Virus record (IMG/VR): IMGVR_UViG_3300042291_000228
Coordinates: 38,329-102,328 of that record
Source: a virus
Length of the DNA stretch: 64,000 nucleotides
Strand: one strand, 5' to 3'
The notes under the pieces were generated by a model. The model saw nothing but the letters and a program-made list of their open reading frames with translations, made no database searches and had not been told where the DNA came from. How positions within the stretch are numbered: the first letter of the stretch is position 1; each line of letters opens with the position of its first letter. Positions 49,100 to 57,135 of this stretch are shown piece by piece. Position numbers and translations under genes: made by a program.

Positions 49100-49497
49100 T
49101 AGAATCTCCCTATAACAGTTTTAGCCACTGCAGAGCTTTGTGTAATTAAAATCTTCTTTTTTATATCGCAATAGATTTCTGTACCTTGTTTTTCCAGGCT
49201 ACGTTTATAAAAGTCGTCTACTGTAGATTCCATAGGTTTAACAAGTGTTAGCACATCTTTGGTTCCCTTGCTATCACTATATAAAATAAACCATTGTATG
49301 TTATCTTTAATAACTTTAACCTGTGGTGCATGAGGTTCTTTGCAGTTTAATTTTTCAACACTTTGTCTAATATCAATCACGCTTCTACTTTGATTGTCAT
49401 CCCAAAAACTAGGTATTTGATCTTTAATATTTTGAAAAGAAAAGGTTGCACACCCTTGTAGAAGTGCAACCAGGCCTATTAAAGCTAGACGTTTCAT
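49099..49497 (-). CDS. Lipoprotein of the lysis region
   Basis: A 132-residue protein with a bacterial lipoprotein signal: short basic start, hydrophobic stretch, lipobox LQGC with Cys16. The mature part is mixed alpha/beta with one further Cys near residue 52 and another near 110. It should be anchored in the outer or inner membrane. It may help lysis, or be a moron that alters the host envelope. Four-base ATGA overlap with the secreted protein upstream. Confidence 0.72.
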   Translation of the reverse strand: MKRLALIGLVALLQGCATFSFQNIKDQIPSFWDDNQSRSVIDIRQSVEKLNCKEPHAPQVKVIKDNIQWFILYSDSKGTKDVLTLVKPMESTVDDFYKRSLEKQGTEIYCDIKKKILITQSSAVAKTVIGRF

Positions 49498-49718
49498 TTT
49501 TTCTTACCGTCAGGTACTTCTGTAGCTTCGTGTTTTTTGTGCTTCTTAACTTCTTTGCACTCTTGCTTGGGCTTTTTGGTCTTTGGATCAATAACAGGTT
49601 TGCCGTCTTTGCCCTGTAAGTCAACACAGATTTTTTTAGTTTCTGGAGCCTTTTCTTGAGCAACAGCCGGAGCCATTGCAAATGCTGAAACTAATAATAA
49701 TGCTAATAAATTTTTCAT
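49494..49718 (-). CDS. Small secreted Lys-rich protein
   Basis: A 74-residue protein with a cleavable signal peptide (LLALLLVSAFAMAPAVAQ, about residues 4-21, Ala-x-Ala site) and a short Lys/Asp/Glu-rich mature part with two Cys that could form a disulfide. The start at 49718 has AAGGA with a six-base spacer; a longer frame to 49784 is rejected. Periplasmic role unknown. Confidence 0.65.
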   Translation of the reverse strand: MKNLLALLLVSAFAMAPAVAQEKAPETKKICVDLQGKDGKPVIDPKTKKPKQECKEVKKHKKHEATEVPDGKKK

Positions 49719-49728
49719 GATCATTCCT

Positions 49729-50262
49729 TTAAATTTGTGGTTGCTCTGGTTGCATAGGTGCAGGCTTGCCACCAAATCCTGCAACTACTGCTGGTGCTGA
49801 AACTGGAGTTGTCCCCCAGCTTGGTGCTGCAGCCGCTGGCGCTCCAAACCCTGCACTGCTACCAAAGCTGCTTGGTGCTGGTGAATTATAACCACCGGAG
49901 TTGCCGAAGCCTCCTGATTGCGGTTGGCCAAATGCTGGAGTCCCGCCCGCAAATCCTGTTGTTGGTGTTTGTAGTCCGCCATTGTTTGCTCCTCCTAGTT
50001 TTTCCTGTGTGCGACCGAATGCCGCAATACCTAGTACTGCACCCATTGCAATGTGGAATAGGCCAGCACCTTGAAGTGTTAACGGATTCCATTGTGTGAG
50101 ACCTGTGCCCACAGTAGTCTGTAACAGACTCCATAGGATAGGAAATACAACCATGTCCATAGTACAGACTAGCATATACATCCAGCCCATCATTGGACGC
50201 CATTTTGAATTCATCCAATCTTCTTTTTTCTGTTCGCTTGCGCTCTTTACTGCTTCTGACAT
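49729..50262 (-). CDS. Holin-like membrane protein with Pro/Gly-rich tail
   Basis: A 177-residue protein: KWRPMMGWMYMLVCTMDMVV starts the first membrane segment, with others to about residue 82 (FHIAMGAVLGIAAFG), resembling three-segment phage and gene-transfer-agent holins. The last 85 residues are a low-complexity Gly/Pro/Ser/Ala/Gln tail, presumably cytoplasmic. With spanins and endolysin nearby, holin is the likely role. AGGAGCG precedes the ATG. Confidence 0.68.
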   Translation of the reverse strand: MSEAVKSASEQKKEDWMNSKWRPMMGWMYMLVCTMDMVVFPILWSLLQTTVGTGLTQWNPLTLQGAGLFHIAMGAVLGIAAFGRTQEKLGGANNGGLQTPTTGFAGGTPAFGQPQSGGFGNSGGYNSPAPSSFGSSAGFGAPAAAAPSWGTTPVSAPAVVAGFGGKPAPMQPEQPQI

Positions 50263-50284
50263 GGTTATCGCTCCTATTTAATTT

Positions 50285-51151
50285 TTATAGACCACTTGCG
50301 CCCATTGTAGCCCACTCACGTGCGCCATTAGGTAATGTCTGCTCACAGGCTAACTGTGCTACCATTGTTGTAACAATACCTGCTACAACAGCCGCACAAC
50401 TTTGTGGAACAATCATTGCACCAGCCGCAACATCGAATGACTTAGCCAATGTAAAGGCAATAGCATCGGTTAAGATTTTCTTGTTGGCTTCGCCGATTGC
50501 TTTACGCACATCGGGAGCCATCCAAATTAATTCAACAAATGCTTGTGCTGTTAAATCACAAGCCGCGCCTAATGCCACAGCACCTACAGTTTCTTTAGCA
50601 GCAAGATATACAATAGCAGTAGCACTTAGTGGGGCCGTTGCCGCTGTAGTTGTTGCTACGCTACTTGGTTCTGGACGATATAATAATACGGCAAATACTG
50701 TGCCTAATGCAACACTAACACCAATCTGGCAGTAGTTGGCATTGACCCACTCGGCCATTAGTTCACCACCACGTGCAACACCATATACACCTGCACGAGC
50801 ACCTTGCTCCATGGCTCTGATAGCTAACTTGCTACCTGCATCAATATCACCAAGAGCGGCATCGGCTACTTTAGCAGACCACATACCGTGACGAGTGAAA
50901 CCAACTTTGGCTTGTCCAGCAGCACTAACTCCGATACCGTGTACTGAGTTAATCGAGTTTCTTGCAAATTGTTCAGCTTGACCAGTAAGATTACCAGCAC
51001 CATCAGTGATCTGTTGACCTGCAACACTGATTGCTTTAGGTGTTTCTTTGATCACAGTATTGATTACATTAGTAGCAGGTTTAACTACTGCTTGTTCAAT
51101 TACCTTTATTGGATTAGGTATTTTAACTTTCTTAAACGGATTCCATCCCAT
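50285..51151 (-). CDS. Hydrophobic membrane-associated protein of unknown function
   Basis: A 288-residue Ala/Val-rich protein. The N-terminal 100 residues are amphipathic (KKVKIPNPIKVIEQAVVKPA), then come several hydrophobic segments (GVSVALGTVFAVLLY, AIVYLAAKETVGAVALGAA, AAVVAGIVTTMVAQLA). Two or three membrane passes are likely. No known family. Located between holin-like and coiled-coil proteins of the lysis region, it may be a membrane or virion component. Confidence 0.6.
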   Translation of the reverse strand: MGWNPFKKVKIPNPIKVIEQAVVKPATNVINTVIKETPKAISVAGQQITDGAGNLTGQAEQFARNSINSVHGIGVSAAGQAKVGFTRHGMWSAKVADAALGDIDAGSKLAIRAMEQGARAGVYGVARGGELMAEWVNANYCQIGVSVALGTVFAVLLYRPEPSSVATTTAATAPLSATAIVYLAAKETVGAVALGAACDLTAQAFVELIWMAPDVRKAIGEANKKILTDAIAFTLAKSFDVAAGAMIVPQSCAAVVAGIVTTMVAQLACEQTLPNGAREWATMGASGL

Positions 51152-51171
51152 AATAAATCTCCTTTAAATGA

Positions 51172-51441
51172 TTACTTGGTTTTTTGCTTTATTTCGGCAA
51201 CTTCATTACGAAGATACTCAAAATCTTTTCTCAGTAATTCAACATCTGTTGTATTACGTCCTGGTTGTTTAATGTAACTAGCAAATCTTTCATCTGCTAA
51301 TTTGACAGTGTGTTCTAAATCAGCAATTTTATTTTGTGTTGCAGACACATACCAGCTGGCTACTAGTAATGCACTTACCACTGTTATCAAAGTCTTTAAG
51401 GGAACAGTGACTTCGGTCTTTTCATCTATCTGCACTGCCAC
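51172..51441 (-). CDS. Membrane-anchored coiled-coil protein 1, GTG start
   Basis: An 89-residue protein with one membrane segment (LITVVSALLVASWYVSA, about 18-34) and a C-terminal coiled coil (LLRKDFEYLRNEVAEIKQK). GTG start directly after the previous stop with GGGAAG upstream. Likely an antiholin or lysis-structure component; unproven. Confidence 0.62.
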   Translation of the reverse strand: MAVQIDEKTEVTVPLKTLITVVSALLVASWYVSATQNKIADLEHTVKLADERFASYIKQPGRNTTDVELLRKDFEYLRNEVAEIKQKTK

Positions 51442-51813
51442 TTACTTCTTCCCACCGTTGTATAATTGTCTGTCTTTGAACTTTTCTAACTCTGCCACAC
51501 GAAACAGCAAGGTTTCAATGATGGCACGGTTTGCGGCCGCACGGGTCACAGCTTCTGTGTTGGCCTGCATCAAGTCTTGGCGCAGTTTTTCACGAGCCAG
51601 TTCAGCACCCATATTTGGTGCTTGTTTGTTGTCCGATGTTACAACCAACTGCATTTTACTTTCGAGAATTGTCAGTTGATGATTGGCATTACTCAGCGCA
51701 TTCATCAAGTACACCACACAGGCAAACATGATGGGTAACACAGCAAATGTTACCTTTTCGATCAGTGCGCCCTTGGCTTCGCCAGCACTCATCTTTTCTT
51801 TGATTTGTTCCAA
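51442..51813 (-). CDS. Membrane-anchored coiled-coil protein 2
   Basis: A 123-residue protein with one hydrophobic segment (VTFAVLPIMFACVVYLMNAL, 21-40) followed by a long coiled coil, much like the next gene. The start is not settled: the called TTG lies 12 bases after AGGAG, and a CTG two codons earlier has better spacing. The tandem similarity suggests a pair working together in the envelope. Confidence 0.6.
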   Translation of the reverse strand: MEQIKEKMSAGEAKGALIEKVTFAVLPIMFACVVYLMNALSNANHQLTILESKMQLVVTSDNKQAPNMGAELAREKLRQDLMQANTEAVTRAAANRAIIETLLFRVAELEKFKDRQLYNGGKK

Positions 51814-51820
51814 TTCCAGT

Positions 51821-52546
51821 TTATTCTCCTCTTAACTTTTCTAATTTGGCAATGTAGTTGGCCATCATGTGATCAAACACGCCAATATACTTTTGACCTT
51901 TTGCCCTGGCTTTCAGTCTACTGCGGGCCATGTCTTTTACTCGTTGCCAAGGAGTTAGATCTCTAAACTCACCATTGAAGTTCATGTACTTGTGTGTGCC
52001 GTGATGATCGAAACCCATGAGTCTAAAAGGAACCTTGGTCACATCATCGCAGTTGTTCTGTACTCTATAATGTTCAACAGTCACACTCTTAACAAATGCC
52101 TTATCACCTACTCTAGGCGAGCCAAATGTTACCAACGCAACCACACGATCCTGCATACGACTAGCAGCAATGGTTGCCATAGCAGCACCTAGGCTGTGTC
52201 CAGTTACATATACATTACCTGGATTGGCTTCTAGTGCAGCAGTGATACTGGGCCATAGTTTGTTGATTTCGCCTTTGAAGCCAACATGTACCTTGCCGCC
52301 ACAGGCTTCGATGTTCTTACCAGACTTTAGGTCTGCCAACACATCTGACTTTTCAGTTACCTCAGTGCCTCTAAATGACAACACGGTAATAGTACCGTTG
52401 GTCAATAGATATGCCTGTGCCCCGTTGATGTCAAAGAATTGAATAATATTGTATCCCAAGGCTTTGAACTTGGCAGTGGCGGTTTTAGGATTGTCATAGG
52501 TAGTTTGCGCTATGTTGGCAAACTCTAATAGTAGTTGTGTTTTCAT
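51821..52546 (-). CDS. Class 3 (fungal-type) lipase
   Basis: A 241-residue alpha/beta hydrolase of the lipase class 3 family. The nucleophile elbow is TGHSLGAAMA (Ser118). NNCDDVTKVPF supplies the catalytic Asp (167 or 168), and GFDHHGTHKYMNF the His (181 or 182), the same order as fungal lipases. LSFRGTE near 57-63 provides the oxyanion hole. No signal peptide, so it would reach membranes through the holin or act at the inner face. It probably degrades phospholipid or acyl glycan during lysis. Unusual in a lysis cassette. Confidence 0.85.
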   Translation of the reverse strand: MKTQLLLEFANIAQTTYDNPKTATAKFKALGYNIIQFFDINGAQAYLLTNGTITVLSFRGTEVTEKSDVLADLKSGKNIEACGGKVHVGFKGEINKLWPSITAALEANPGNVYVTGHSLGAAMATIAASRMQDRVVALVTFGSPRVGDKAFVKSVTVEHYRVQNNCDDVTKVPFRLMGFDHHGTHKYMNFNGEFRDLTPWQRVKDMARSRLKARAKGQKYIGVFDHMMANYIAKLEKLRGE

Positions 52547-52549
52547 TTT

Positions 52550-53113
52550 TTAAAACCAAAGGTATAAGCCGTTTAGACTCAATAGTATTCCAAAGCCAGC
52601 AACGACAAAGCTGCCCCAGAACATAGCAACACTAACTGCTAAAATACTTGCTGATAGCACAACAATTGCTAGTTGGTAGGCGGTACTTGCATACCCAATC
52701 CACGGACTAGATTTTTTAGCCTCTTCACGAACGGCTTCCATTGCTCTTGCTTTTTCAGCAATTTCTTTCTTGTCAGAATCCATACGCTCTTTCTCGGCTT
52801 GGAATTCTGCACGTAGTTTTGGATCAGCAGTTGTTTTCGCGGCAATTTCGTATGTAACCCCGCGCCCTGCCTTGGCTTGGTATTGTGCCCAAGTGTTGTT
52901 AGCACCTAGTGTATTGTTAAGAACTGTACTAGACAACTTGCCACCATACCAAGCATTGACTGCTAGCAATAGTGCAAATACAGAAATAACCATACCTGCT
53001 TTGTCTTTTAATTTTGCTTCACGCTCTGATCTTGATCCCACTGGAGGCTTAGGTGCGTCCGGATCTTTTTGTTCTTTGGTTATTAATTTTAATACTGAAT
53101 CAACTACTGACAT
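52550..53113 (-). CDS. DUF4337-type membrane protein
   Basis: A 187-residue protein with an N-terminal membrane segment (AGMVISVFALLLAVNAWYG), the conserved LGANNTWAQYQAK block of DUF4337 proteins, a charged coiled coil and two C-terminal membrane segments. The family is bacterial with unknown role, so this may be a host-derived moron. A possible TTAAATA-type late motif and AGGAG lie upstream. Confidence 0.75.
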   Translation of the reverse strand: MSVVDSVLKLITKEQKDPDAPKPPVGSRSEREAKLKDKAGMVISVFALLLAVNAWYGGKLSSTVLNNTLGANNTWAQYQAKAGRGVTYEIAAKTTADPKLRAEFQAEKERMDSDKKEIAEKARAMEAVREEAKKSSPWIGYASTAYQLAIVVLSASILAVSVAMFWGSFVVAGFGILLSLNGLYLWF

Positions 53114-53145
53114 TTTTCGCTCCTACTTAATATACTATTATTTAA

Positions 53146-53373
53146 TTAAAATCCAAATAAGTTCTTTTTGGGTTCTGTTAAAAACTTCTCTGCAATTGCA
53201 GCACCTTTTGCCCTTACGTGAGCGTCCGGGCTGTTTAACATATCGTTAATCAATGCAGCTTTAGCCATTTGCTCCATTGTTTTATCTCTAGACAAAGATT
53301 TTTCAACCTCAGGACTGGACATAACAGCACACCCTGATAGCATTAGGGCTACAATAATAACTGTAATTTTCAT
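53146..53373 (-). CDS. Small lipoprotein of the lysis region
   Basis: A 75-residue protein with lipobox LSGC (Cys15) after a hydrophobic signal (MKITVIIVALMLSGC), and a short helical mature part. ATGA overlap with the o-spanin-like gene upstream. It may be a second envelope lipoprotein for spanin function or a moron. Confidence 0.7.
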   Translation of the reverse strand: MKITVIIVALMLSGCAVMSSPEVEKSLSRDKTMEQMAKAALINDMLNSPDAHVRAKGAAIAEKFLTEPKKNLFGF

Positions 53374-53636
53374 TTCACACTCTCGTAAATGCGTTTTTGT
53401 TCAAGATACCAGTCATTCCAACCGTCTACCTTGGCTGCACATTCGTAGTACATACCGTAGTTTTGAACAACTACTTTTAGCATTTCTGTAATTGCAACCT
53501 TGTCGCCTTCTATCTTTTTAAGACTTTCGCATCGTTCAACTAATGACTTAGGAACTTCGGGAAACTTTTGTTTTATTGGAACTGGGGTAGAACAAGCAGA
53601 AAGAATTAGAGCAAGACTTAAAATAATGTATTTCAT
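53370..53636 (-). CDS. Outer-membrane spanin-like lipoprotein (Rz1/o-spanin)
   Basis: An 88-residue lipoprotein (lipobox LSACS, Cys15) with a Pro-rich start after the Cys (STPVPIKQKFPEVP) and a helical C-terminus, as in separate o-spanins. It follows the i-spanin by an ATGA overlap. With the i-spanin it would fuse inner and outer membranes at lysis. Confidence 0.78.
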   Translation of the reverse strand: MKYIILSLALILSACSTPVPIKQKFPEVPKSLVERCESLKKIEGDKVAITEMLKVVVQNYGMYYECAAKVDGWNDWYLEQKRIYESVK

Positions 53637-54121
53637 TTCTTACCCTCGGCAGCCTTATTCATTTCAGCAGCTTGGTTATGTATATCGATAATCTCTTTAG
53701 GCACAGGACATTGTTCGATGTACTTGATAATTTCTTCTTTCTTTACAACTTCACGGTCGAGATACTGTGTGATGTACTCGGTCTTGCCTTTAATCACTTT
53801 AGTTTTTTCAACTATTTTTTGTTCAATGACTGTATTGATTTCCTGTGACTTCTGTTCAGCAACCGCAACTCGTGCTTCAGCTTCAGCAACCTTTGCTCGC
53901 CAAGCCATTTCGGTATCGTAGCCCCCACGCAGCCATACACCCAACACCAGTAATACAATACCAACTGGCTGTAGAATCTTTACATAGTTTCCGTAGAATG
54001 GAATCCACTTGCCTAACCAACCAGCAAGTACTCCAGTAACTCCAGCAGCAATAATGAGCCAATATAAACCGCTTAGTACAGCATCAGGTACTAGACCAAT
54101 CATCCATGCTATCTGGCTCAT
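53633..54121 (-). CDS. Inner-membrane spanin-like protein (Rz/i-spanin)
   Basis: A 162-residue protein with two hydrophobic N-terminal segments (GLYWLIIAAGVTGVLAGWL and ILQPVGIVLLVLGVWL), a long periplasmic coiled coil (about residues 70-135: EIN-TVIEQKIVEKTK), and a short C-terminal DIHNQAAEMNKAAE. Layout fits i-spanins, though most have one membrane segment. TAATG coupling to the endolysin, ATGA to the o-spanin. Confidence 0.75.
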   Translation of the reverse strand: MSQIAWMIGLVPDAVLSGLYWLIIAAGVTGVLAGWLGKWIPFYGNYVKILQPVGIVLLVLGVWLRGGYDTEMAWRAKVAEAEARVAVAEQKSQEINTVIEQKIVEKTKVIKGKTEYITQYLDREVVKKEEIIKYIEQCPVPKEIIDIHNQAAEMNKAAEGKK

Positions 54122-54750
54122 TAGTGTACCCCGAATATATGCAGGGCGTGATTATAATGTTTAACGCGATCTTCTAGACCAATTGTACCACCGTTGATGC
54201 GTTTGGTCAATGTTAAGATATCACCTGCATCTGCCCACTGGTTTAGTTTGTTTTGTTCCCAGAAGAAACAGGCTGACTGAACTGCTCCTTCGAATGTCTG
54301 TAGATATTCGCTGGCTTCTTCAACTGGGATGTCCAATGATCCTGCAAAGAATGTATAGTTGTTCTTACCGGTTAACTGAATAAGACCACGACCGCAATAA
54401 CGGAATCCGTCACCGCTGGCTTCGTCTCCATTGCCCATACGGTTAGCATAAACTCGGTTAGCAATCATTTCGCCTTTGCCTGCATATTGAGCAGCAATAG
54501 CATCATCAGGAAAATACTTGGGAAACACTCTGCGTAGACTAGCTGCCTTGTAGTTTAAGTTTTCTTTTAGGAAAACAAAGCCGCCGCTTTCGTGAGCGCA
54601 CTGTGCTAGGAAAGCAGCCACACGTTGAGGAGTTGTGATTTCGTACTCGGGAAGTATTTCGTTAATTGCTTCAAACCATTGATCCACATAGGGATTCTTT
54701 GGAATCATTTCTTTCAGTTGTTCTTTTGTAAAGTTAAATGTAAAGCTCAT
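54121..54750 (-). CDS. GH19-family endolysin
   Basis: A 209-residue chitinase-class I-type (GH19) muralytic enzyme that would cut peptidoglycan glycan strands. The catalytic Glu54 lies in CAHESGGF; other family elements are YFPDDAIAAQYAGKG, FRYCGRGLIQLTGKNNY and FFWEQNKLNQWAD. No signal peptide or membrane anchor, so export depends on the holin. AGGA precedes the ATG. Start of the endolysin-spanin group. Confidence 0.92.
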   Translation of the reverse strand: MSFTFNFTKEQLKEMIPKNPYVDQWFEAINEILPEYEITTPQRVAAFLAQCAHESGGFVFLKENLNYKAASLRRVFPKYFPDDAIAAQYAGKGEMIANRVYANRMGNGDEASGDGFRYCGRGLIQLTGKNNYTFFAGSLDIPVEEASEYLQTFEGAVQSACFFWEQNKLNQWADAGDILTLTKRINGGTIGLEDRVKHYNHALHIFGVH

Positions 54751-55496
54751 TGTTCAATCCTTTGTAATAGCATTGCTTGACCGTTGTTGTCAAACATAAA
54801 TTTGTCGCCTACCTTGTTGATATTGTAGTCGCCTAGTACTTTAGTTAGCCAAAATACTTCACTAGTAGAAGCATCATCCATTATGATAGCGTCTACTACT
54901 CCTTCTAGGATAGAATCAGTAGCAGCTTCTTTTACCATACGCAGTTTGATCTGTTTGTTAAAAGGTTTGTGTATTGTGATAACATCACCGTCTAATGTTA
55001 GATCGTCCATTAGAGTTTTGCTGAAGAAACGTTTAATTCCTTCTGTTTGTAATTTATTTAGATTGCGATCGTATTCATTCGGAGTAGGAGGAACAATGCG
55101 ATCCAATGATTCTTGAGTCATATCAAATTCATCAGACATCTTGTGATATTTAAATTTCCAGTTATCTATTCCTGTAAGTTTCTTAACTCCATAGGTAATT
55201 TCTTCAATTTGCTTAGAAATTTGGGGAGTACGATTCAGTTCAACAAATACAAAATATTCACCCTTGGCGTTTTCTCCAGAGCTAACATCTGAATCTAGCA
55301 CAAACTCAAATCCTTTTTCTATAAATTCCATGACATCCTTAGCAGGATTTCGATCTTTGACTTTGAAAGTGATTACGCAAACATCTCGATCTTCACCCAT
55401 TTTAGATCTGTGACTGTCAATCTCGAATAGTGGATAGATCATTTCTTGTAGATCTAACGATCTCAATCCTTCGTTAAGCTGCTGGTTGTTCTGCAT
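54747..55496 (-). CDS. Conserved T4-like marine phage protein
   Basis: A 249-residue acidic protein (EIDSHRSKMGEDRDVCVITF, then KDVMEFIEKGFEFVLDSDVS) of a type conserved in T4-like marine phages, probably virion or assembly related. The ATG at 55496 overlaps the upstream gene by 23 bases; the frame extends further to 55529. Four-base overlap with the endolysin. No catalytic motif. Confidence 0.65.
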   Translation of the reverse strand: MQNNQQLNEGLRSLDLQEMIYPLFEIDSHRSKMGEDRDVCVITFKVKDRNPAKDVMEFIEKGFEFVLDSDVSSGENAKGEYFVFVELNRTPQISKQIEEITYGVKKLTGIDNWKFKYHKMSDEFDMTQESLDRIVPPTPNEYDRNLNKLQTEGIKRFFSKTLMDDLTLDGDVITIHKPFNKQIKLRMVKEAATDSILEGVVDAIIMDDASTSEVFWLTKVLGDYNINKVGDKFMFDNNGQAMLLQRIEQ

Positions 55497-56007
55497 TTGC
55501 CATATCCTGTACTTGTGCTTCTGCTGCATCGGCCTGAATGTTAACAGCGCCTTGTTGATTTAGAATATCTTCAACTTTGTTTTTATCTAAATTACGATAT
55601 CCACGGTTGATATCGTTCATTAATTTTTTAGGCATAGTGATTTTGACCATCCATATATCTTCTTGATCAATTTTACCTTTCTTTGTCCCGGGTCTAATAT
55701 CATCTGGCTTTTTAATTTTTCTAACTTTGGCCAGTTTAGTTTCTGCAAACTGTACTTTACAGCCGTAGTCTAATAGCCGTTTGCCACCTTGTGGTTCGGG
55801 CATTTGTTCTTTGGGCCACATGAATGTACACTGTACCCAGTATCTACTTTCAATAGGACCTTGGACCAGTTCGCCGTCTATCCAATTATCGTAGACGTAG
55901 GTGTCTAATTCATCGATAACTCTTTCAAAATCTTTTAAAAGATTAAGACTATTGTTAGATCCGTATACGTTTTCTATATTAGCTATAATGTCTTTGATGT
56001 CGGCCAT
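55474..56007 (-). CDS. Conserved T4-like marine phage protein under a late promoter
   Basis: A 177-residue protein (YVYDNWIDGELVQGPIESRY, CTFMWPKEQMPEP, then Gln/Ala-rich C-terminus). The ATG at 56007 has GGGAG at five bases; the late motif lies 15 bases upstream. It heads the late unit that runs into the lysis genes. Virion or assembly function inferred from conservation and late promoter. Confidence 0.68.
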   Translation of the reverse strand: MADIKDIIANIENVYGSNNSLNLLKDFERVIDELDTYVYDNWIDGELVQGPIESRYWVQCTFMWPKEQMPEPQGGKRLLDYGCKVQFAETKLAKVRKIKKPDDIRPGTKKGKIDQEDIWMVKITMPKKLMNDINRGYRNLDKNKVEDILNQQGAVNIQADAAEAQVQDMANAEQPAA

Positions 56008-56021
56008 AGTATCTCCCATTG

Positions 56022-56029
56022 TATTTATT
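56022..56029 (-). promoter_or_regulatory. T4-type late promoter (AATAAATA)
   Basis: Minus strand AATAAATA ends 14 bases before the start at 56007, in the divergent gap with phoH, so the late lysis-region unit begins here. Confidence 0.6.
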
Positions 56030-56094
56030 CCAGTAGTTTCTTTAACACAACTTATAACTTTTCGAACTTGTTGTTAAATACTGTTGTGTTCGGC

Positions 56095-56122
56095 CACGGA
56101 CGCCAACGGTTTGAGGTCCGTG
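56095..56122 (+). promoter_or_regulatory. Hairpin in the phoH leader
   Basis: CACGGAC pairs with GTCCGTG around a 14-base loop, about 30-58 bases before the phoH ATG and upstream of its AGGAGGG. No U-tract follows, so it looks like an RNA stability or regulatory element, not a terminator. The rest of the divergent gap shows no clear sigma70 promoter. Confidence 0.4.
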
Positions 56123-56152
56123 CCTAACATTTAACAGGAGGGCTAACCTTAT

Positions 56153-56896
56153 ATGAAGAGAAGAAAAGCAGCACCGCTGAAAACAGCTAATGCTCATCAT
56201 TACCAAGCGTCTAACGTCATTAACTTAGTAGATAATACATCTTACAAAAAACGTCCTAGAGTTCAAATATATCCCAAAAATCTCAGTCAAGAAGACTACC
56301 TGTTGAAGCTAAACGATCCAAATAAAATGATTGTGTTTGCTACAGGTCCTGCAGGCACGGGTAAAACCATGCTGGCTGTGCAATGGGCTATTGATCAACT
56401 CAAATACGGAGATGCTACCAAGATAATAATTACAAGACCAGCTGTGTCAGTAGATGAAGACCACGGTTTTTTACCCGGGGACCTAAATGAAAAAATGGCT
56501 CCTTGGACAAGACCAATTATGGATGTGGTAGCTGAAAATTACAATTCCAAAGAAATTGAACATATGGTAGCGGAAGGAATCATTGAGACCAGTCCTCTAG
56601 CATATATGAGAGGTCGGACTTTTAAAAATTCAGTAATTATAGCAGACGAAATGCAGAACGCTACGCCTAGTCAAATGAAAATGCTGCTTACTAGGCTGGG
56701 TATCGGATCTAAGATGGTAGTCACTGGAGATTTGCAACAAGCAGACCGTCCGTCAAACAACGGGCTTCTCGAGTTCCTAGGGTTGTATAACAACTTTGCA
56801 AATCACAGGTATGTAGATCTTTGCAAATTTACTGCAGGAGACATTGAACGCCACGAGGCAGTAAAGGAGATATTAACAATATATGGTGATGATTAA
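56153..56896 (+). CDS. phoH: PhoH-like ATPase
   Basis: A 247-residue single-domain PhoH-like P-loop ATPase. Walker A is GPAGTGKT (about residues 64-71), Walker B IIADEMQNA, with ITRPAVS and VVTGDLQQ also conserved. PhoH is a frequent marine phage gene of uncertain role, with RNA-related or phosphate-stress functions suggested. It is the only plus-strand gene between 18 and 64 kb, which suggests separate regulation or independent gain. AGGAGGG lies 11 bases before ATG. Confidence 0.92.
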   Translation: MKRRKAAPLKTANAHHYQASNVINLVDNTSYKKRPRVQIYPKNLSQEDYLLKLNDPNKMIVFATGPAGTGKTMLAVQWAIDQLKYGDATKIIITRPAVSVDEDHGFLPGDLNEKMAPWTRPIMDVVAENYNSKEIEHMVAEGIIETSPLAYMRGRTFKNSVIIADEMQNATPSQMKMLLTRLGIGSKMVVTGDLQQADRPSNNGLLEFLGLYNNFANHRYVDLCKFTAGDIERHEAVKEILTIYGDD

Positions 56897-57135
56897 TCTT
56901 TAGGGAGATGGGGGATCAGTTGATCCCCCAATACTCTTTTATACATTTCTAACATATCATCAAATGTAGCTTCTCTGTTGAGACTGTTTACAACACATTT
57001 CTTTTCTTTGAAGTCTAGAATAACCTTGGCACTTTGAATGTGCTTGGTTCTAATATTATTTTTAAACTCTGTTAGTTCGTCCCACTTGCCATTGGGCTTT
57101 TTAACATAAGTCACAATCATATATCTATTATTCAT
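56893..57135 (-). CDS. Small conserved phage protein, convergent with phoH
   Basis: An 80-residue protein (YMIVTYVKKPNGKWDEL, ATFDDMLEMYKRVLGDQL). Its stop overlaps the phoH stop by four bases, and its last codons carry the hairpin proposed as the phoH terminator. TAA/ATG overlap with the DUF2452 gene upstream. Function unknown. Confidence 0.65.
   Translation of the reverse strand: MNNRYMIVTYVKKPNGKWDELTEFKNNIRTKHIQSAKVILDFKEKKCVVNSLNREATFDDMLEMYKRVLGDQLIPHLPKD
56910..56929 (+). terminator. Terminator for phoH inside the convergent coding sequence
   Basis: GGGGGATC pairs with GATCCCCC around AGTT (8-bp stem), followed on the plus strand by AATACTCTTTTA. It lies 14 bases after the phoH stop and within the final codons of the minus-strand gene. 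Confidence 0.55.

Noticed and set aside
53139-53146. ATTAAATA as a late promoter for the DUF4337 gene
   Set aside because: It matches only the TAAATA core and overlaps the stop of the neighbour; kept as a remark and not a feature.
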